The notes under the pieces are model-generated. The model did not search any database and was not told the DNA's origin. It saw only the letters and a program-made list of their open reading frames with translations. Below, piece after piece: positions 35,575 to 48,337 of a DNA stretch of 64,000 nucleotides. The position numbers and the translations under genes were made by a program. Every line of letters starts with the position of its first letter. Position 1 is the stretch's first letter. The stretch covers positions 26,870,888-26,934,887 of the forward strand of contig NC_063260.1 of assembly GCF_019578655.1 (NCBI RefSeq), in the 5' to 3' direction. Origin of the DNA: Ricinus communis (taxonomy: Eukaryota; Streptophyta; Magnoliopsida; Malpighiales; Euphorbiaceae).

Positions 35575-35860
35575 ATAATTTTAATTTTAGAAAATAACAG
35601 CTGTGGAACGTACGGACACGACTCAACTCATCACTAATTATAATCATCCACATTACACGTAATAATGAGATTGAATCAGCAGACCAATTTCTATTAGATA
35701 CTATATGAAGGAGAGAAGCAAAAGTACTAAACACTTTACTTATCCTGAAATTGTGACGGAGTGACGTGAGTTCAAAGAAAGGAGAACCCCATCATCAGAG
35801 TTTGAATTTCCTTGCCCTAAACGACAAAAGCAGATGACTATAAATGATGCAAGCTAGGGT

Positions 35861-35940
35861 CACTACAAGAAAAATGGTGACGTTTTTCAAATGTTATTGA
35901 AAGCTAACGTCTTTTACATGCGTTACTTAAGCGAATGTAA
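35861..35940 (+). mobile_element. Orphan CACTA (En/Spm) transposon terminus
   Basis: The sequence begins CACTACAAGAAAAATGGTGA, the classic plant CACTA terminal repeat, and continues with sub-terminal ACGTTTTTCAAA-like and AACGTC repeats (AAGCTAACGTC) typical of this superfamily. I did not find the reciprocal end (TTTTTCTTGTAGTG) in the window, so this is a truncated element or solo terminus. The 3 bases before it are GGT, the expected target-duplication length. Confidence 0.8.
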
Positions 35941-38899
35941 TTATATATATATTATAGCTGTGGACATAGCTAATACATGTATATAATATAAAATAAAATG
36001 AATTCCAGAGCGTAGCTTAAAATACAAGTGGGAGACTAAATTCCAGAAGGGATACGTAAACACTGACACTTTTCTTTTTTTCTTTTTCTTTTTCTTTTTC
36101 TAACCAACCAAACAAAAGCAGTGGGTAAAATTGGGAAGGATTCAAGAATTCGGAGTCAAAATGTATGCAGAAAAGATGTTAATTAAATAGAGGTGGTGGT
36201 CCTATAAATAAGATCAGGTAGAGGCAGTAAATATAGTTAGATAAAAGAAAAGAGAATGGCATAATGTTGGATGTCAACAATTGGGCAGCCGATAGTTATT
36301 GTACGATTAAGTTTAGAATCTGCAGTTAAGACCCCACTTATACATAAATTGACAGTAATCGCACCTTTGTAACTTTGTCTTTGTGGGTTGATTCTTTCTG
36401 TCTTTTTTATGTGGTACGCAATTTATGATTCTAATGCGTGATTTAATCAATAAATTCTATCATTCGGAAGATTACAATTCACCTCCAAATCCTAAAATTA
36501 GGAAATGGATTTCTCAAGTTCTGCATAAACCTGCTCTGATCATAAAATCATTTATTAAAAAAATTATATATATATATGATTAGAAATATTTATGAAATAA
36601 AAGGATTTCATTAACGATAATTAGTTCTAATGATAGCTTAATTTGTAAGATTGGAATTTCAACATTCATTTCGTAATGCCACTAAATTTGAGGCACTTAA
36701 AAAAGGTACTCAAATTCCAGACAAATAATCCAATTAGAATAAAGGCGAAGAAGGCTCTTTGAAGGGGAGAATTACACACTCGAATAATTGTATAAATCTC
36801 AACTTTAATGTCTGAAAGCAGACTTAAAAATGGTATTGAATACATATTTAATAGATAAAAAATATAGTTTTAGAAAACTTTTCAGAGCAAATAATGATGG
36901 TGACAACAATATGCATGATTCAATTCAATGATGACAATAATTAGTGTAACCATAATGACATATTTTATAAAACTAGCAATACATTTTACGAAAGCAATAC
37001 CATTAATTATTATTATTTTCCATGTACGACACATAGAAGATACACATCCATCATTGAATAATATTGATAATAACTGAATGTAAATTTAATTTCATAGAAT
37101 TCTCCAGCTATCTGTGCATTTAATTCCTTAACAATGCATTGATCCGAAGTGTAAGCATCTGGATCATATGGGTTGCCTTATTTTTTTGCGGGGGAGGTTT
37201 TTAATAATGAAATCAGTACTCAACCATGTGGGAAATAATTAAAATCTGCAACTTATTATTATTATTATATTCTTTAAGTACTTGCAGGTAATGTAATTCG
37301 TTGGACCAATAGCAAACAAGTCACTCAAATGGGCAAATTAGACAAATCATTTATCTGTAAGTTGTACAAATTTCCTTTTCATAAATTTTTTTCTGCATTT
37401 TTAAATTTGAATAGTATATATAATAGACTAATAAAGGGTTTTCTTTTTCTTTTTTTAAGAAAAGGTAGAAAACCATGCTTAAAATTTCTACAGTCCCTAC
37501 ACATTAATAGAAGGTCCCTCTTTTGTCTTTAATAATTCATTTCATTGTAGTCATGGAAGCAAAATTTTCCAATAAAATCTTATATTTAAAAAATGGTGCT
37601 GTTAGCTAGGTTATTTGAATATAATATGGTGTTTGAATGTGTTATGTCACTAATGCTATATATGCATAAAAAATATTGACAATTTCTCTATTTAAAAAAA
37701 AAAAAAAAATCTAAGTGTAATGGAAAGAAAAAAAGAAAAAAACCATGATTTTGAAGGTGGAATTGACAGTAGAAAAAAGCATATTCAAGTAATTAAAGAG
37801 CCGCACGTACAAAAGATAAGGTTGATCGATTCTGAGAGAGCAAAAGACAGACAATGGCTTCCTTCTTCACTGTTATAATTAAGTTTGCAAATACTTTGGA
37901 TCTCTCCGAAACTCTTTGTCAAAGAAATACAGACCTCACTCTTCAGCTTAATATTCTCACAATACACATAAATGGTATAGCAAGACTGAGATTTCCTTTT
38001 TTCTTTTTCTTTTTCTTTTTCTTTTTTAAACATTCACATATGCAAAGGGCAAATCGTTTGATATTTATTTATTTATTTTACTTCATTGACATATCATTTT
38101 CCTCCCATTGCAACACTGTCCCACATGCAACATCTCACATCATAGATCTTCCAATAAATAGTTGGACTTTCTAGTTTGGAGGCGAACCCACTTGCTAAGA
38201 TTGAGAGATTCTCCTGTCATTGACGAGCACTATCATAAGCCATTACCCACCTCAATGGACGAGAGAAAAAGAGGCAGATGTCAATCATAACCTGATAAGA
38301 TCAGCTACACACCCTACCCACATCCAATTAGCTCTCGGACTCAGCCTTTATTTTCTTTTTATACATAAAATACATACATCCCATACTCTTTTTTTAAATT
38401 TTTTTTATAACTGAACTTGAATTGAAAGTCATAACCTTTTGGTATGATTAATGTAAGATTGAGGCGAAGGTCATCAATGTTGCCACTCTTTGATATTATA
38501 TATTTCTTTATCCACAAATTTGCTATCTCCTTCTTAAATATTATCAGGCAAAGCATATTTTTATTGTATCACTTCTCTAAGTGCTTGATTTTAGGTTAGA
38601 TACAATCATTAAAAGTGATATACTTACATTGTTGGGCAATGATAAGTTTCAGTGATGTAATGACAGGTAATGTTAGTGTGGTAGCTAGTGCATTGAAGAT
38701 ATATATATCATTACATATATAGATGTGATTAGTCGAGTGTTTTTGTAGGAGAGAATTAGGGACAGCCCAGGTAATAAATACCCTTCAAGCAGCGCCACTG
38801 CAAAATGTCCACATCAATATTAACAAAGACTTCCTTCTTCCATTTTAGTTTCTGTTAAATGAAGCGACAAATATCGATCTCTAGACAACTTGTTCAAAC
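35941..38899. other. AT-rich intergenic DNA upstream of the YSL gene
   Basis: It holds pyrimidine-rich runs (TTTCT)n at 36068-36100 and 38000-38027, a poly-A run at 37693-37708 and no gene I can support. Distal promoter elements of the YSL gene may lie at its right end. Confidence 0.5.
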
Positions 38900-39106
38900 T
38901 CTTATATATATATCTCTTTGCACTACTCGCTAATAACCGAAACAAGAGAACACCCCAAAACAAAGACAGAGGAAACAAGTACAAAGGTAAGATTTTTTTC
39001 TTTTAATGTCTTAAGGCATTTTGAAACTATAATTGTTGTCTGTAATGAAAGTAAACGTTTAGTTGAGTCGAGCTGAATTTTTCGGACGAGGATACCTTTC
39101 AGGAAC
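38900..39106 (+). promoter_or_regulatory. YSL core promoter and 5' UTR with intron
   Basis: A TATA run (TATATATATAT) at about 38903-38913 precedes a purine-rich leader. A GT-AG intron fits 38987-39102 (donor GTAAGATT, acceptor TTTCAG), leaving GAAC directly before the ATG at 39107. An intron so close to the start codon is common in plant transporters and often raises expression. Confidence 0.6.
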
Positions 39107-41933
39107 ATGAGCATGGAAGTAGAAGCAAAACAAAAGAAAGAGATAGAGAAGGAAGACATGGAAGAAGAGGCAAAGGTTGAAGCAGAAGGAGTAGTCGTGA
39201 GGGCACAACCATGGACAAAGCAATTAACAATAAGAGGAGTAATAGTGAGTGCTGTGATTGGAGCGATCTATAGTGTGATTGCAATGAAGCTAAACCTTAC
39301 AACTGGATTGGTTCCTAATCTGAATGTCTCAGCAGCACTTCTTGCTTTCGTGTTTATAAGAACATGGACAAAGATTCTTCATAAGGCAGGATATGTAGCT
39401 AAACCTTTTACTCGGCAAGAGAATACCATGATTCAAACTTGTGCAGTTGCTTGTTATAGTATAGCTATTGGAGGTTAGACCGAGGCCTTTTCTTCTTCTC
39501 TCTCTCTCTCTTTTTTTTTTTTCACCTTTTATACTTGGCATATTAACAGTCTCACTTCTTTTTATTTTCTTGCTTAGTTATTGTTTAGTAATTGGGTTGC
39601 AGGTGGATTTGCGTCTTATCTTTTGGGATTAAACAGGAAAACATACGAATTATCAGGAGAACACACTGAAGGGAACTCCCCAAGAGCTATTAAGGAACCT
39701 GAGTTTGGTTGGATGACTGGCTTCCTTTTTCTAGTTTGCTTTGTGGGTCTTTTTGTCTTAATTCCACTTAGAAAGGTATATACCTAGTCTATGTTTTCTT
39801 CTAAATTTTAAAATACAATTAAACTATTTGAAGGTTTTTAAACCAGTAACAGCATCTTGAATCTTGATGGATCTTTATAGTTTTTAGTTGATTTTTGAAT
39901 ATTTGGTCTGACAAAGTTTTGCTAGAAGTTTATTAATTGTCTCAAAAACAAAAAAGGAAAAAGAAGATCATCGTAAGATGTTGCAACTAGTGTGAAAAAA
40001 GAAGAAAAAAAAGGGCTACATTATTCATCGTGAGTTGTTGTTATACAGATCATGATAGTAGATCTCAAATTGACTTACCCAAGTGGATTGGCAACTGCGG
40101 TTCTCATTAATGGCTTCCATACCCAAGGAGACAAGATGGCTAAGTACGCTCCAAAATTAGTAGTACTATTTCTTGGTTTTGTTTCTAACTTAACATAATA
40201 AAATAAAAGGACCAATAAATTGTTATCACAGGAAACAAGTACATGGGTTCATGAGGTACTTCTCAATCAGCTTCTTGTGGGCATTTTTTAAGTGGTTTTA
40301 TACAGGGAAAGAAGTGTGTGGATTTTCACAATTCCCTACTTTTGGATTGCAAGCTTGGAAGCAAACGTATGCTAATATTTTTCACTTATATATTATATAA
40401 TACATATTGTTCTTTCTAATACTAATGCTTCTTTTTAGAGCTACACAAGTTACGTTATTTATAATACTAATCATTTCTATGTTGGTCATTCGACGTTTTA
40501 GGTTTTTCTTTGATTTTAGCGCCACTTTTGTGGGAGCAGGGATGATCGTTTCTCACTTGGTGAATTTGTCTTTGCTTCTTGGAGCTGTCCTCTCATATGG
40601 GATCATGTGGCCACTTATTAATAAGCTTAAGGGAGATTGGTTCCCTGTCAATACAGAAGGTGAAGCTGACATGAAGGGCTTGTACGGTTACAAGGTCTCT
40701 CTCTCACCCTTTAACTACAGGGAGATTATTTTTATGTTTGTTTAGCTTTCTAAAATTTCTACCATCTTGGTTTTTTGGTTTAAATTTGACAGGTGTTTAT
40801 GTCTGTCGCTCTGATCCTAGGAGATGGGCTCTACAATTTCGTTAAGATAATAAGTTTTACCCTGATCAATGTTCATGGCAGAATAAAGAAAAAGAACCTA
40901 AATGCAGGTAAAGTAAACCGCCTTTTGAGGACCTATATAAACATGCTATTTCCTGGTGGTTTGAAGCATCAGCAAGGATTCTTGACACATTGCTCTCTTC
41001 TCTGCAGCTTTGGATGAACAGGAGAAGTCACTTGATGATCTAAAACAAAATGAACTCTTCGTCAGAGAGAAGATACCTATGTGGGTGGGGCTCGCTGGAT
41101 ACATCTTCTTCTCCGTTATATCGACAATTGCAGTCCCAATGATATTCCCTCAGCTTAAATGGTACTATGTTGTTGTTGCTTACATTCTTGCTCCATCCCT
41201 GGCATTTTGCAACGCTTATGGGGCTGGTCTTACCGACATAAACATGGCTTATAATTATGGGAAAGTTGCCCTCTTTGTGCTGGCAGCATTATCTGGGAAA
41301 GAGAACGGTGTGGTGGCAGCACTTGCTGGGTGTGGACTTATTAAATCTGTTGTTTCTGTTGCCTGCATCCTGATGCAGGATTTTAAAACAGCTCATCTGA
41401 CTTTTACTTCTCCAAGAGCAATGTTCTTGAGCCAGGTTATTGGCACTGCAATTGGCTGTGTGATGGCTCCTCTGAGTTTCTTCATATATTACAAGGCGTT
41501 CGATATTGGGAATCCACAAGGAGAGTTTAAAGCACCTTATGCACTCATTTACAGAAACATGGCAATTCTTGGAGTTGAAGGGATCTCAGCTTTGCCCCAC
41601 CATTGTCTGCAGCTTTGTTATGGCTTCTTTGGTTTTGCAGTAGCAATTAACCTTGTGAGAGACCTCTCGCCACGAAAGCTTGGCCCATGGATGCCACTCC
41701 CAATGGTCATGGCAGTGCCCTTCCTTGTCGGGGCTTACTTTGCCATCGATATGTGTATTGGAAGTCTAATTGTTTTCTCATGGAATAAGCTCAACGGCAA
41801 GAAGGCGGAGTCAATGATACCAGCGGTTGCTTCAGGATTAATATGTGGAGAAGGACTGTGGACTCTGCCAGCTGCTGTTCTTGCTTTGGCCAAAATAAAT
41901 CCACCCATCTGCATGAAATTCGTAGCTTCCTAG
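39107..41933 (+). CDS. YSL metal-nicotianamine transporter (YSL5/7/8 clade)
   Basis: Oligopeptide-transporter (OPT) superfamily protein; YSL members move metal chelates of nicotianamine across plasma or internal membranes. Seven exons (39107-39473, 39603-39775, 40049-40143, 40232-40366, 40502-40694, 40793-40907, 41008-41933) join in frame to 667 residues, the usual size. After an acidic, charged N-terminus (residues 1-38) come about 14 hydrophobic segments. Family landmarks: [20 protein letters not shown], the NVSAALLAF segment, [62 protein letters not shown], the FTSPRAMF segment and [22 protein letters not shown]. The large loop with [20 protein letters not shown] is typical of the YSL5/7/8 group, which some work links to peptide or pathogen-effector uptake. 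Exact substrate cannot be read from sequence. Confidence 0.95.
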
Positions 41934-43022
41934 ACAATAAAACTAAGTTAGGAGGGTAGTCCTTCCCTGTGTCAAGATCCAGTGCACCAAGCCAATAAAA
42001 AAGAGACAGTTTGAAGTTCTGGAAGTGAAAGGAAAAGCTGTTCATATCATCTCCTTTTCAATTGGCTTGACGCATTACAGTATTAGACCTTGATGCAGAC
42101 AAGAATTTTCTAGGAAAAATAAAGATTCATAGGCACAGTAGTCCCTGGTTCTGGAAATGAGTGGCCTTAGCTATACTAATCGCCTGCTCCGGGGGCATAC
42201 CCTTTGAGTTATTAAATCGAAACAGGATACTGTAGTTTCCAGAGATTTTATATCATAGCGTCTTGGTACACATTATTTATTTTCCCCTGCTTTGACAGGT
42301 TATTCCAACTTGCTTCTGCACTTACTATGTTTAGTTTCCTTCGCCTGTCACCTGAAAAGCAAGCTAATTAAAGAGAACTCGTTTGGTTGTACCGTCGTCC
42401 AGTCGTCCAATAGCCTCTCTCACAACTTGGAAGCCGCGCCATGTGAAATTGAGGCAAAGATCCTATCTTTAATTCTAGGGAACGACCATAGCAAGGTCCT
42501 ATCAGATAAATTTTGCTGACCATAAAATTACTAAAACAAACAAATTAAAGAAGGAAGATACAGTGATATGAATCAAGACCTCTGCCAAATGCACAAGTTC
42601 GTTCCTCCTAAAACAAACTAGTGCATCGATAGCTTTTTAAGAGCAGATTTCAGCTCATTATAGCATGAAACTTGGATCCCTCATATAGAATTTAGTAGAC
42701 TAATAAAATGCCCAGAGATCATTCTTCATTTGGAAAATTTTAAGGTTGACTTCTATAATCTACAGAAAGAATGCAATCTTAGTGAACGTGGAATTCCACT
42801 CATCCCGTGTGTCATACATGAGAAGCCTGAACAAGATCACTCACTATAAAATAAATGAAATGTACAGCCGATCTATAATTCAGAGAAGATTTGACAATAT
42901 TACCCTGGACCAAAATTTCTACAATATACAGAATTCTTATTCAAATGACCAAAGCCCAATACAGAAACCATAAATCTCGATGAGTACACTTCAGTGGTCA
43001 TGCATGTAATAAATAGCCATAA
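41934..43022. other. Intergenic region between convergent YSL and HLB1 genes
   Basis: Contains the 3' UTRs of both convergent genes. AATAAA-like signals occur at 41937-41943 and 41995-42000 for YSL. I see no additional gene. Confidence 0.5.
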
Positions 43023-46000
43023 TCAGCCTGTGACGATACCTGCTAGGACTTCGCTCTTACCCCGTGCATAAATTGTATAAACCGATCGGATCGCATCAAG
43101 CCATCCATCTAGTGATTCCCATGAGTCAGCAACCTGAAGAATCATAGAGCACGCATCAACATACCACTTGGCAATTGGCTAGCAACCTCCCATTGGAGGA
43201 AAAACAATCTACAGAGTGCTACAGTTGCTCTAATGGCAAGGATTTATATTGTGCAATTACATGACCCTTCCAATTTTGGGAACACAGATGCCAAAAGAAA
43301 TAAAAAAGATAGTCTATTTACTGTATATAAAATTTCGAAGTGAAATGATAAAAAATGCCTACCAAGAAGACTGGCCCATGAACTGTATCAACACAGAGGC
43401 CTGCACCAGGTGGCAAAGTAAGATCAGAACATGCTGAAACTGAAACAATATCTGGAACTTCAATTTTGATAGCCTTTTTGTCACTATTTGTTACATCTGT
43501 TCTGCCAGAGAGGCTCTGCGGTAATTGTTTTTGATCTAATTTGCTAACCTGCTATTAAAATGACAAACAAAATAGTAAAGAAAAATATCAGCCGGTAAAG
43601 AAGCAATTGCACCAAATCACACAAATTTGTTTGATTGCCAAATTAAATACAAAAAGCATAGGCAAATTTTAATTAACTATACATGTGGTGGCACTGTCAA
43701 ATTCTATTCCAAGCCACAAAATAAATGTATGACACGAAGGGAAATTCTTTTTTGAGAAAATGTGCAACATATCATAAGAAATTTTAACTGGGTTAGCACG
43801 TACAACAGGAAAACAAATAAAATTCTACCTGTTGAAGCCCTTCATGATTCAAAACAAATTGTGATTTTTTCCAGTCACTGTGTGGAGCAATTGATTTGCC
43901 TGCTGGTGGTGCAGTCAAATAACCAACTTTAAGATATGGTAAGGGTAACTGTCAACAATAAAGTTCTGTCAGCGTTTAAAATAAGAATGACTCTTACGAC
44001 TAGTTAATTACAATAAATTTACATAGAACCTAAAAACATCCTTTAGACAGAATGGCTCATATATCATTGACTGAGTCATTTTTTCACTGGCAGAAGATAA
44101 AATTTAGTGGAAAAGAATAAGCAGAATGAAGTTTGAGATAAAATTTAAAATAAAGGTAGTAAGACGTTCACCCGAAACCAAAGATATTAGCAAAAAGAAA
44201 AAAGTTGCGTTCTCTTCTAAGATCCATTTTCCAAGCTATAGCAGTTGCAGGTGAGACCATAACAGTTCAGGTAACAACAAACTGTGTGAGAAAGAAACAC
44301 AAGGAATATATATCCAAGATTTGGAAAAAAATGTCTTATCACCCAACAGAAACAAATGTAGATCTCATAGAGATTCCAAGGCAAATGTCTCATCTAACAA
44401 CTGCAAGGTTGAAGAGATTATGACCAAAATTAAGAACCCAAAGACTAATCTCTGAACTGACCAACCAGAAATAAGTTCAATAGCACAAACTACTTGCATA
44501 AGGAAAAAAGCAGTTTAGGATTGAAAAGACCCTTCAATATTGTTTAGAAAATATTAATACTGACCATTGAACGTACAAGTCTCAAGGCACTGCTGTACAC
44601 CTGCAATCAAGAAATATTTTACAACAATCAAAATCATTATCCTTGTGCTATTGAAAGTGGAAAGATTTTGTGAAAACTAAGTTGCATTATATTCATGCAT
44701 AGGAACATTGATGATGAGAAATTATGCCATCAAGTCACAAGAAAAAAAAAAAAAGAAGAATCAAAATAAAATGAGAGCTTGCAGTCCAACAAGAAGAAAA
44801 TCGATTGAGAACCGAGTATACAGAATACTTACAGAGTAACTTGGTTTCAATGCATGAGCAGCTGCAATGTAGATAGCGGACTGGCTATATAACTCATTAG
44901 GGGAAACATCCTTAGGATTGATTGCACCTCCAGTTCTTAATGTGTCCTCTGCTAATCCATACTGCAAGTATAGACGTAATGGATTGACCATAAATATTAT
45001 ATTTAATCTAATCCGCACTGGACAGTAAATAATGTTATCAATCAACAAAATGAACAAAGAAAAAGAAATTTTTAGAAAAAAGACAGAACTTCAGCATTCC
45101 AAATTAAACAGAAAAGGTACCAACTGACCAGAACAGTTCCGAGATTGTAGATTGCTCGGTGGAAATCAAATTGCAACTGTATTGCTGCACGGAACTGCAT
45201 TACAAACAAGAAAAAGATATCATGAGGACAAGAAGTACTATTAGACCTTATTCTCAGGAGATATCAAATCCTAACTAACTTTGCTTCTTGTTCCCATAAA
45301 TTCATCAATCTGAACTTTCAATAACTTCCATACCTTACTAATTGCAGTTTTGACAATTGTTTGCTTTTCCCGTGCAGGAACAATTGCGCTTAGTTCCTGA
45401 AATTGCAAAATTAGAGCATAACATGAAATAAAACCACCACCAGCACGACACGCTAGGTTGTCTTAATTTATTCATTGAAACAGAATTTCCATGAAAGTTG
45501 TTTCAGAATTTAACTACAGGTTATTGTGAAAAATGGATAGCCAAAATATTTGAACCACAAGTTATCAAAATTAACTAGAAGGTACCTGCAAAGCAAGGCC
45601 CCAGTTGTTAAGTGCCTGAAAAGGAGTTCATACAGGGTTAGAATGAAAAGATAAACATAACAAAGAAAGTTGAAATAATACAGCTTGACAAGGTATGGTT
45701 AAGAAAATGGAGCAGACCTGAGGACTGTTCCAGTTAAGCTGGACAGCTTTTTCATAGTTCTTTGTTGCCTGCAAAATCAGATTTCATTTTATAACAAGGC
45801 TCTCTTAAAGGATAATACGGTCAAGATCACCATCACAAGCAAGCGCAATGTTCTTAACAAGGATAACATGGAAGAGGACAAGGCATGAAGCAGTAGATTC
45901 AGCTCCTTTTGATGTTATAAATCTTGGAAATGACTAAAAATTAAAATCATCTTCAACATTATTCTAACAAGAGCAATTTATTCATCTTCTCCAGCTAAGT

Positions 46001-47279
46001 AACACACCAACATGTACAACTTAATCAAATAATACTTAACTACAGAAATACATTAATGTGTCCGTGTGCATATGTTAATAAATTACTGAGATAATGTAGT
46101 CAATGAACCTGCTTCCACAATTCTTCAGCCTCCTTTGTACGACCACGCATTTTTGCACGATCAGAGATTGCAATAGCCCAATTGTAAAAAGCCTGTCAAA
46201 CACAGAAAATTCACATCAGGAGATCATCAAGCTGGACTTGTGATCTCATCCAAGATAGTATGTGATATTAGGTGTGGAGACTAATCAGCTACTATAGGAT
46301 ACTCTACAATGCATATTGAATAAGAAGATGGCTCAAGTCAACTAGTTACTCAGGTTAAGCATAAGGGTACATACATCGTGAAGGGTAGGGCAGAGACGAG
46401 TAGCCTCATCATATTTTTTACAGGCCTCCTCGAGCAAAGCATCTTTAGAAGGTGAGGTAGAATCAGGACTAACATTATCTGCGCTTTCCTGGAAGCCAAA
46501 TGTGGATCATGTCAATAAAATAAAACTTCAGAGAGCGTGCTTAAAATGTCTATAATATAGAAACTGCAGCTATCACAAAGTAATGTTACTTAAGAAAAGA
46601 ACAAGCAATTCAGAGAATGCAATACCTGAAGAACCAGTGCCCAATTGTATAACGCATCATAGTCTTCTGGATTTCTCTCAATTGCACTAGCATACCTACG
46701 ATATTAAAATCTTTAGTATATAGAAAAGCAAAAACCTATAAAAAAGACAAAGTACCTCCTGGCAGCAAATGTAAGAATACGCTGGCGAGATCGGCCTTCC
46801 TCATCAGCACCAGTAACACTATTAATCAATTCCATTGCAGCATTGTTTTGAAGATGCGGTGTGCTCTGTTGACTGAAACCAAATTAAAAATTGAAAAGTT
46901 AAGGTCATGATTAACTAATTCAGTTTTAGATATTTATTTTTGCAAGCAACCTTTGAGGAGTGGTGACATCATCTGCTTCCTCGCTTTTTAATTCACTAAG
47001 TAATTCTCTCATTGTGAAAGTTCGGCTTCCTTCGTCTTTTCGGAGCTCAGGTCGCGCATTTTGATCGTCAGATTGAGGTTCATATGCTTCCTTCAATTGG
47101 ATCGGTGCCTCTTTCCGCTCCTCTGCCTTGGGATCTGCACCATCGACAATTGCTGATTCAGATTCTGCTTCTGCTTCAATTTCTGATTTTGATGCTTCTA
47201 CTTCTGCTTCTGCTTCTGCTTCAGGCTCAGGCTCAGCTCCATTTTGCAATTCCGTTTCTTCAGTGGTATGCGTAGACAT
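43023..47279 (-). CDS. HLB1: HLB1, TPR protein of the trans-Golgi/early endosome
   Basis: HYPERSENSITIVE TO LATRUNCULIN B 1 links actin to trans-Golgi and early-endosome traffic. Fourteen exons (47279-46951, 46872-46756, 46695-46626, 46488-46375, 46192-46109, 45768-45718, 45615-45586, 45396-45334, 45194-45129, 44961-44833, 44600-44565, 43948-43829, 43548-43363, 43133-43023) join in frame to 501 residues. The first 75 residues are acidic, with an [10 protein letters not shown] repeat; then [11 protein letters not shown]. Residues about 140-330 hold TPR helices ([55 protein letters not shown]). The C-terminus (about 400-501) has a PH-like end: [23 protein letters not shown] then [14 protein letters not shown]. 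From memory it corresponds to At5g41950. Confidence 0.93.
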
Positions 47280-48337
47280 TGTAGAGAAGCTATCTGACGA
47301 GTTGCTTCAAAGTTGGGATCCAAAGAGAAAGAGAGAGATCCAATAAACCAAAACGAAGAAATTGTTTTCTGTTCTTGCAGTTCTTTCTTCTCCATTACTT
47401 CCTTAGGCTTTAGTATTGGTGACAATTGGGCCTTCACATAACATGAAATCAGCCCGATACCTATATGGGCTAAAGCTGTTAAATAAATAAAAAAGAATAT
47501 ATTCCTTCAATTTTTATTTTATTTGTCCTCATTAAATTTATGCATACAGTTCGATTGACGACTTTTTTTTTTTCAACTTATTGGAGAACCAGGAGGCTAT
47601 AAATTCTGTCATTTGTCATAAAGATGAGTACTCCAACAATCTAACCGTCCGGTTCTTGATCATCCTTAATGTCTGACCTTGATGCTTTAGTCATACAGGG
47701 CTGGCTATTCTAGAATTCATTTTTTCCCTTAAAATCAAAGTTTTAAGTTATTGACAGTTAACCAGGAATACTACTGGGCTATCGTAGAATGGATTGGACT
47801 TTTTCTTTGAAGTTAAAGCTAAGTTATTAACGATTAATCAAGATATCATAATTAAAATGCACCCGTCTATTCCAAACTTCCAAGTTAAGTAATAACAAAC
47901 TAACAAGACAAGCTGAAAGCAATCATTAAGGAGCTGAAGAAGGGACCCAAATCCAATGTTTATCTAATATTAGTTCTGAGTCATTCACCCCACAGGTTAA
48001 TCTACGTTGAAGGGCCCCATGCTAGGAAAACGATAGCTCATGCAAAAAGACTTGAGCGAAAGAAAGGCAGGCAGCAGTAAAAGAAATTAACATGCTAATT
48101 TCGCAGGGATGACGCCACTATCACTCCAAGGAGGCTTGAGCGCGGGCACGACATTCATGACTCCATATTTTACCCTATAAACAAACTGCCTATCAGATGC
48201 TTATCTCGAGCATAGAGTCAAAGGTTAATCCCTTAGTTTCAGAAGGGATCTCCCAATGGTCCAATAAGGACAAATTAAAGAGAAATAACAGATCAGTGGA
48301 GGACGGAAAAAGGCCAAAGCCTAGGACAACAGAATTC
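47280..48337. other. HLB1 promoter and Rab GAP 3' flank
   Basis: Site II-like elements TGGGCC (47427-47432) and TGGGCT (47466-47471) lie 148-192 bp above the HLB1 start codon. Further right the sequence is the 3' flank of the Rab GAP gene; no other coding region is apparent. Confidence 0.55.

Larger units (their letters stand above)
31938..35860. other. Long AT-rich intergenic region
   Basis: The first 120 bp hold the TATA-like boxes of the 31937 gene. Most of 32400-35860 is plain AT-rich DNA. It contains a two-unit telomere-like motif (ACCCTAACCCTA, near 34752), a short patch (33790-34110) with small open frames and no family features, and from 35290 a repeat shared with 57925-58120. No gene can be supported. 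Confidence 0.5.

Noticed and set aside
37690..37710. Poly-A run as a retrotransposon tail
   Set aside because: No upstream LINE or SINE body and no flanking target duplication seen.
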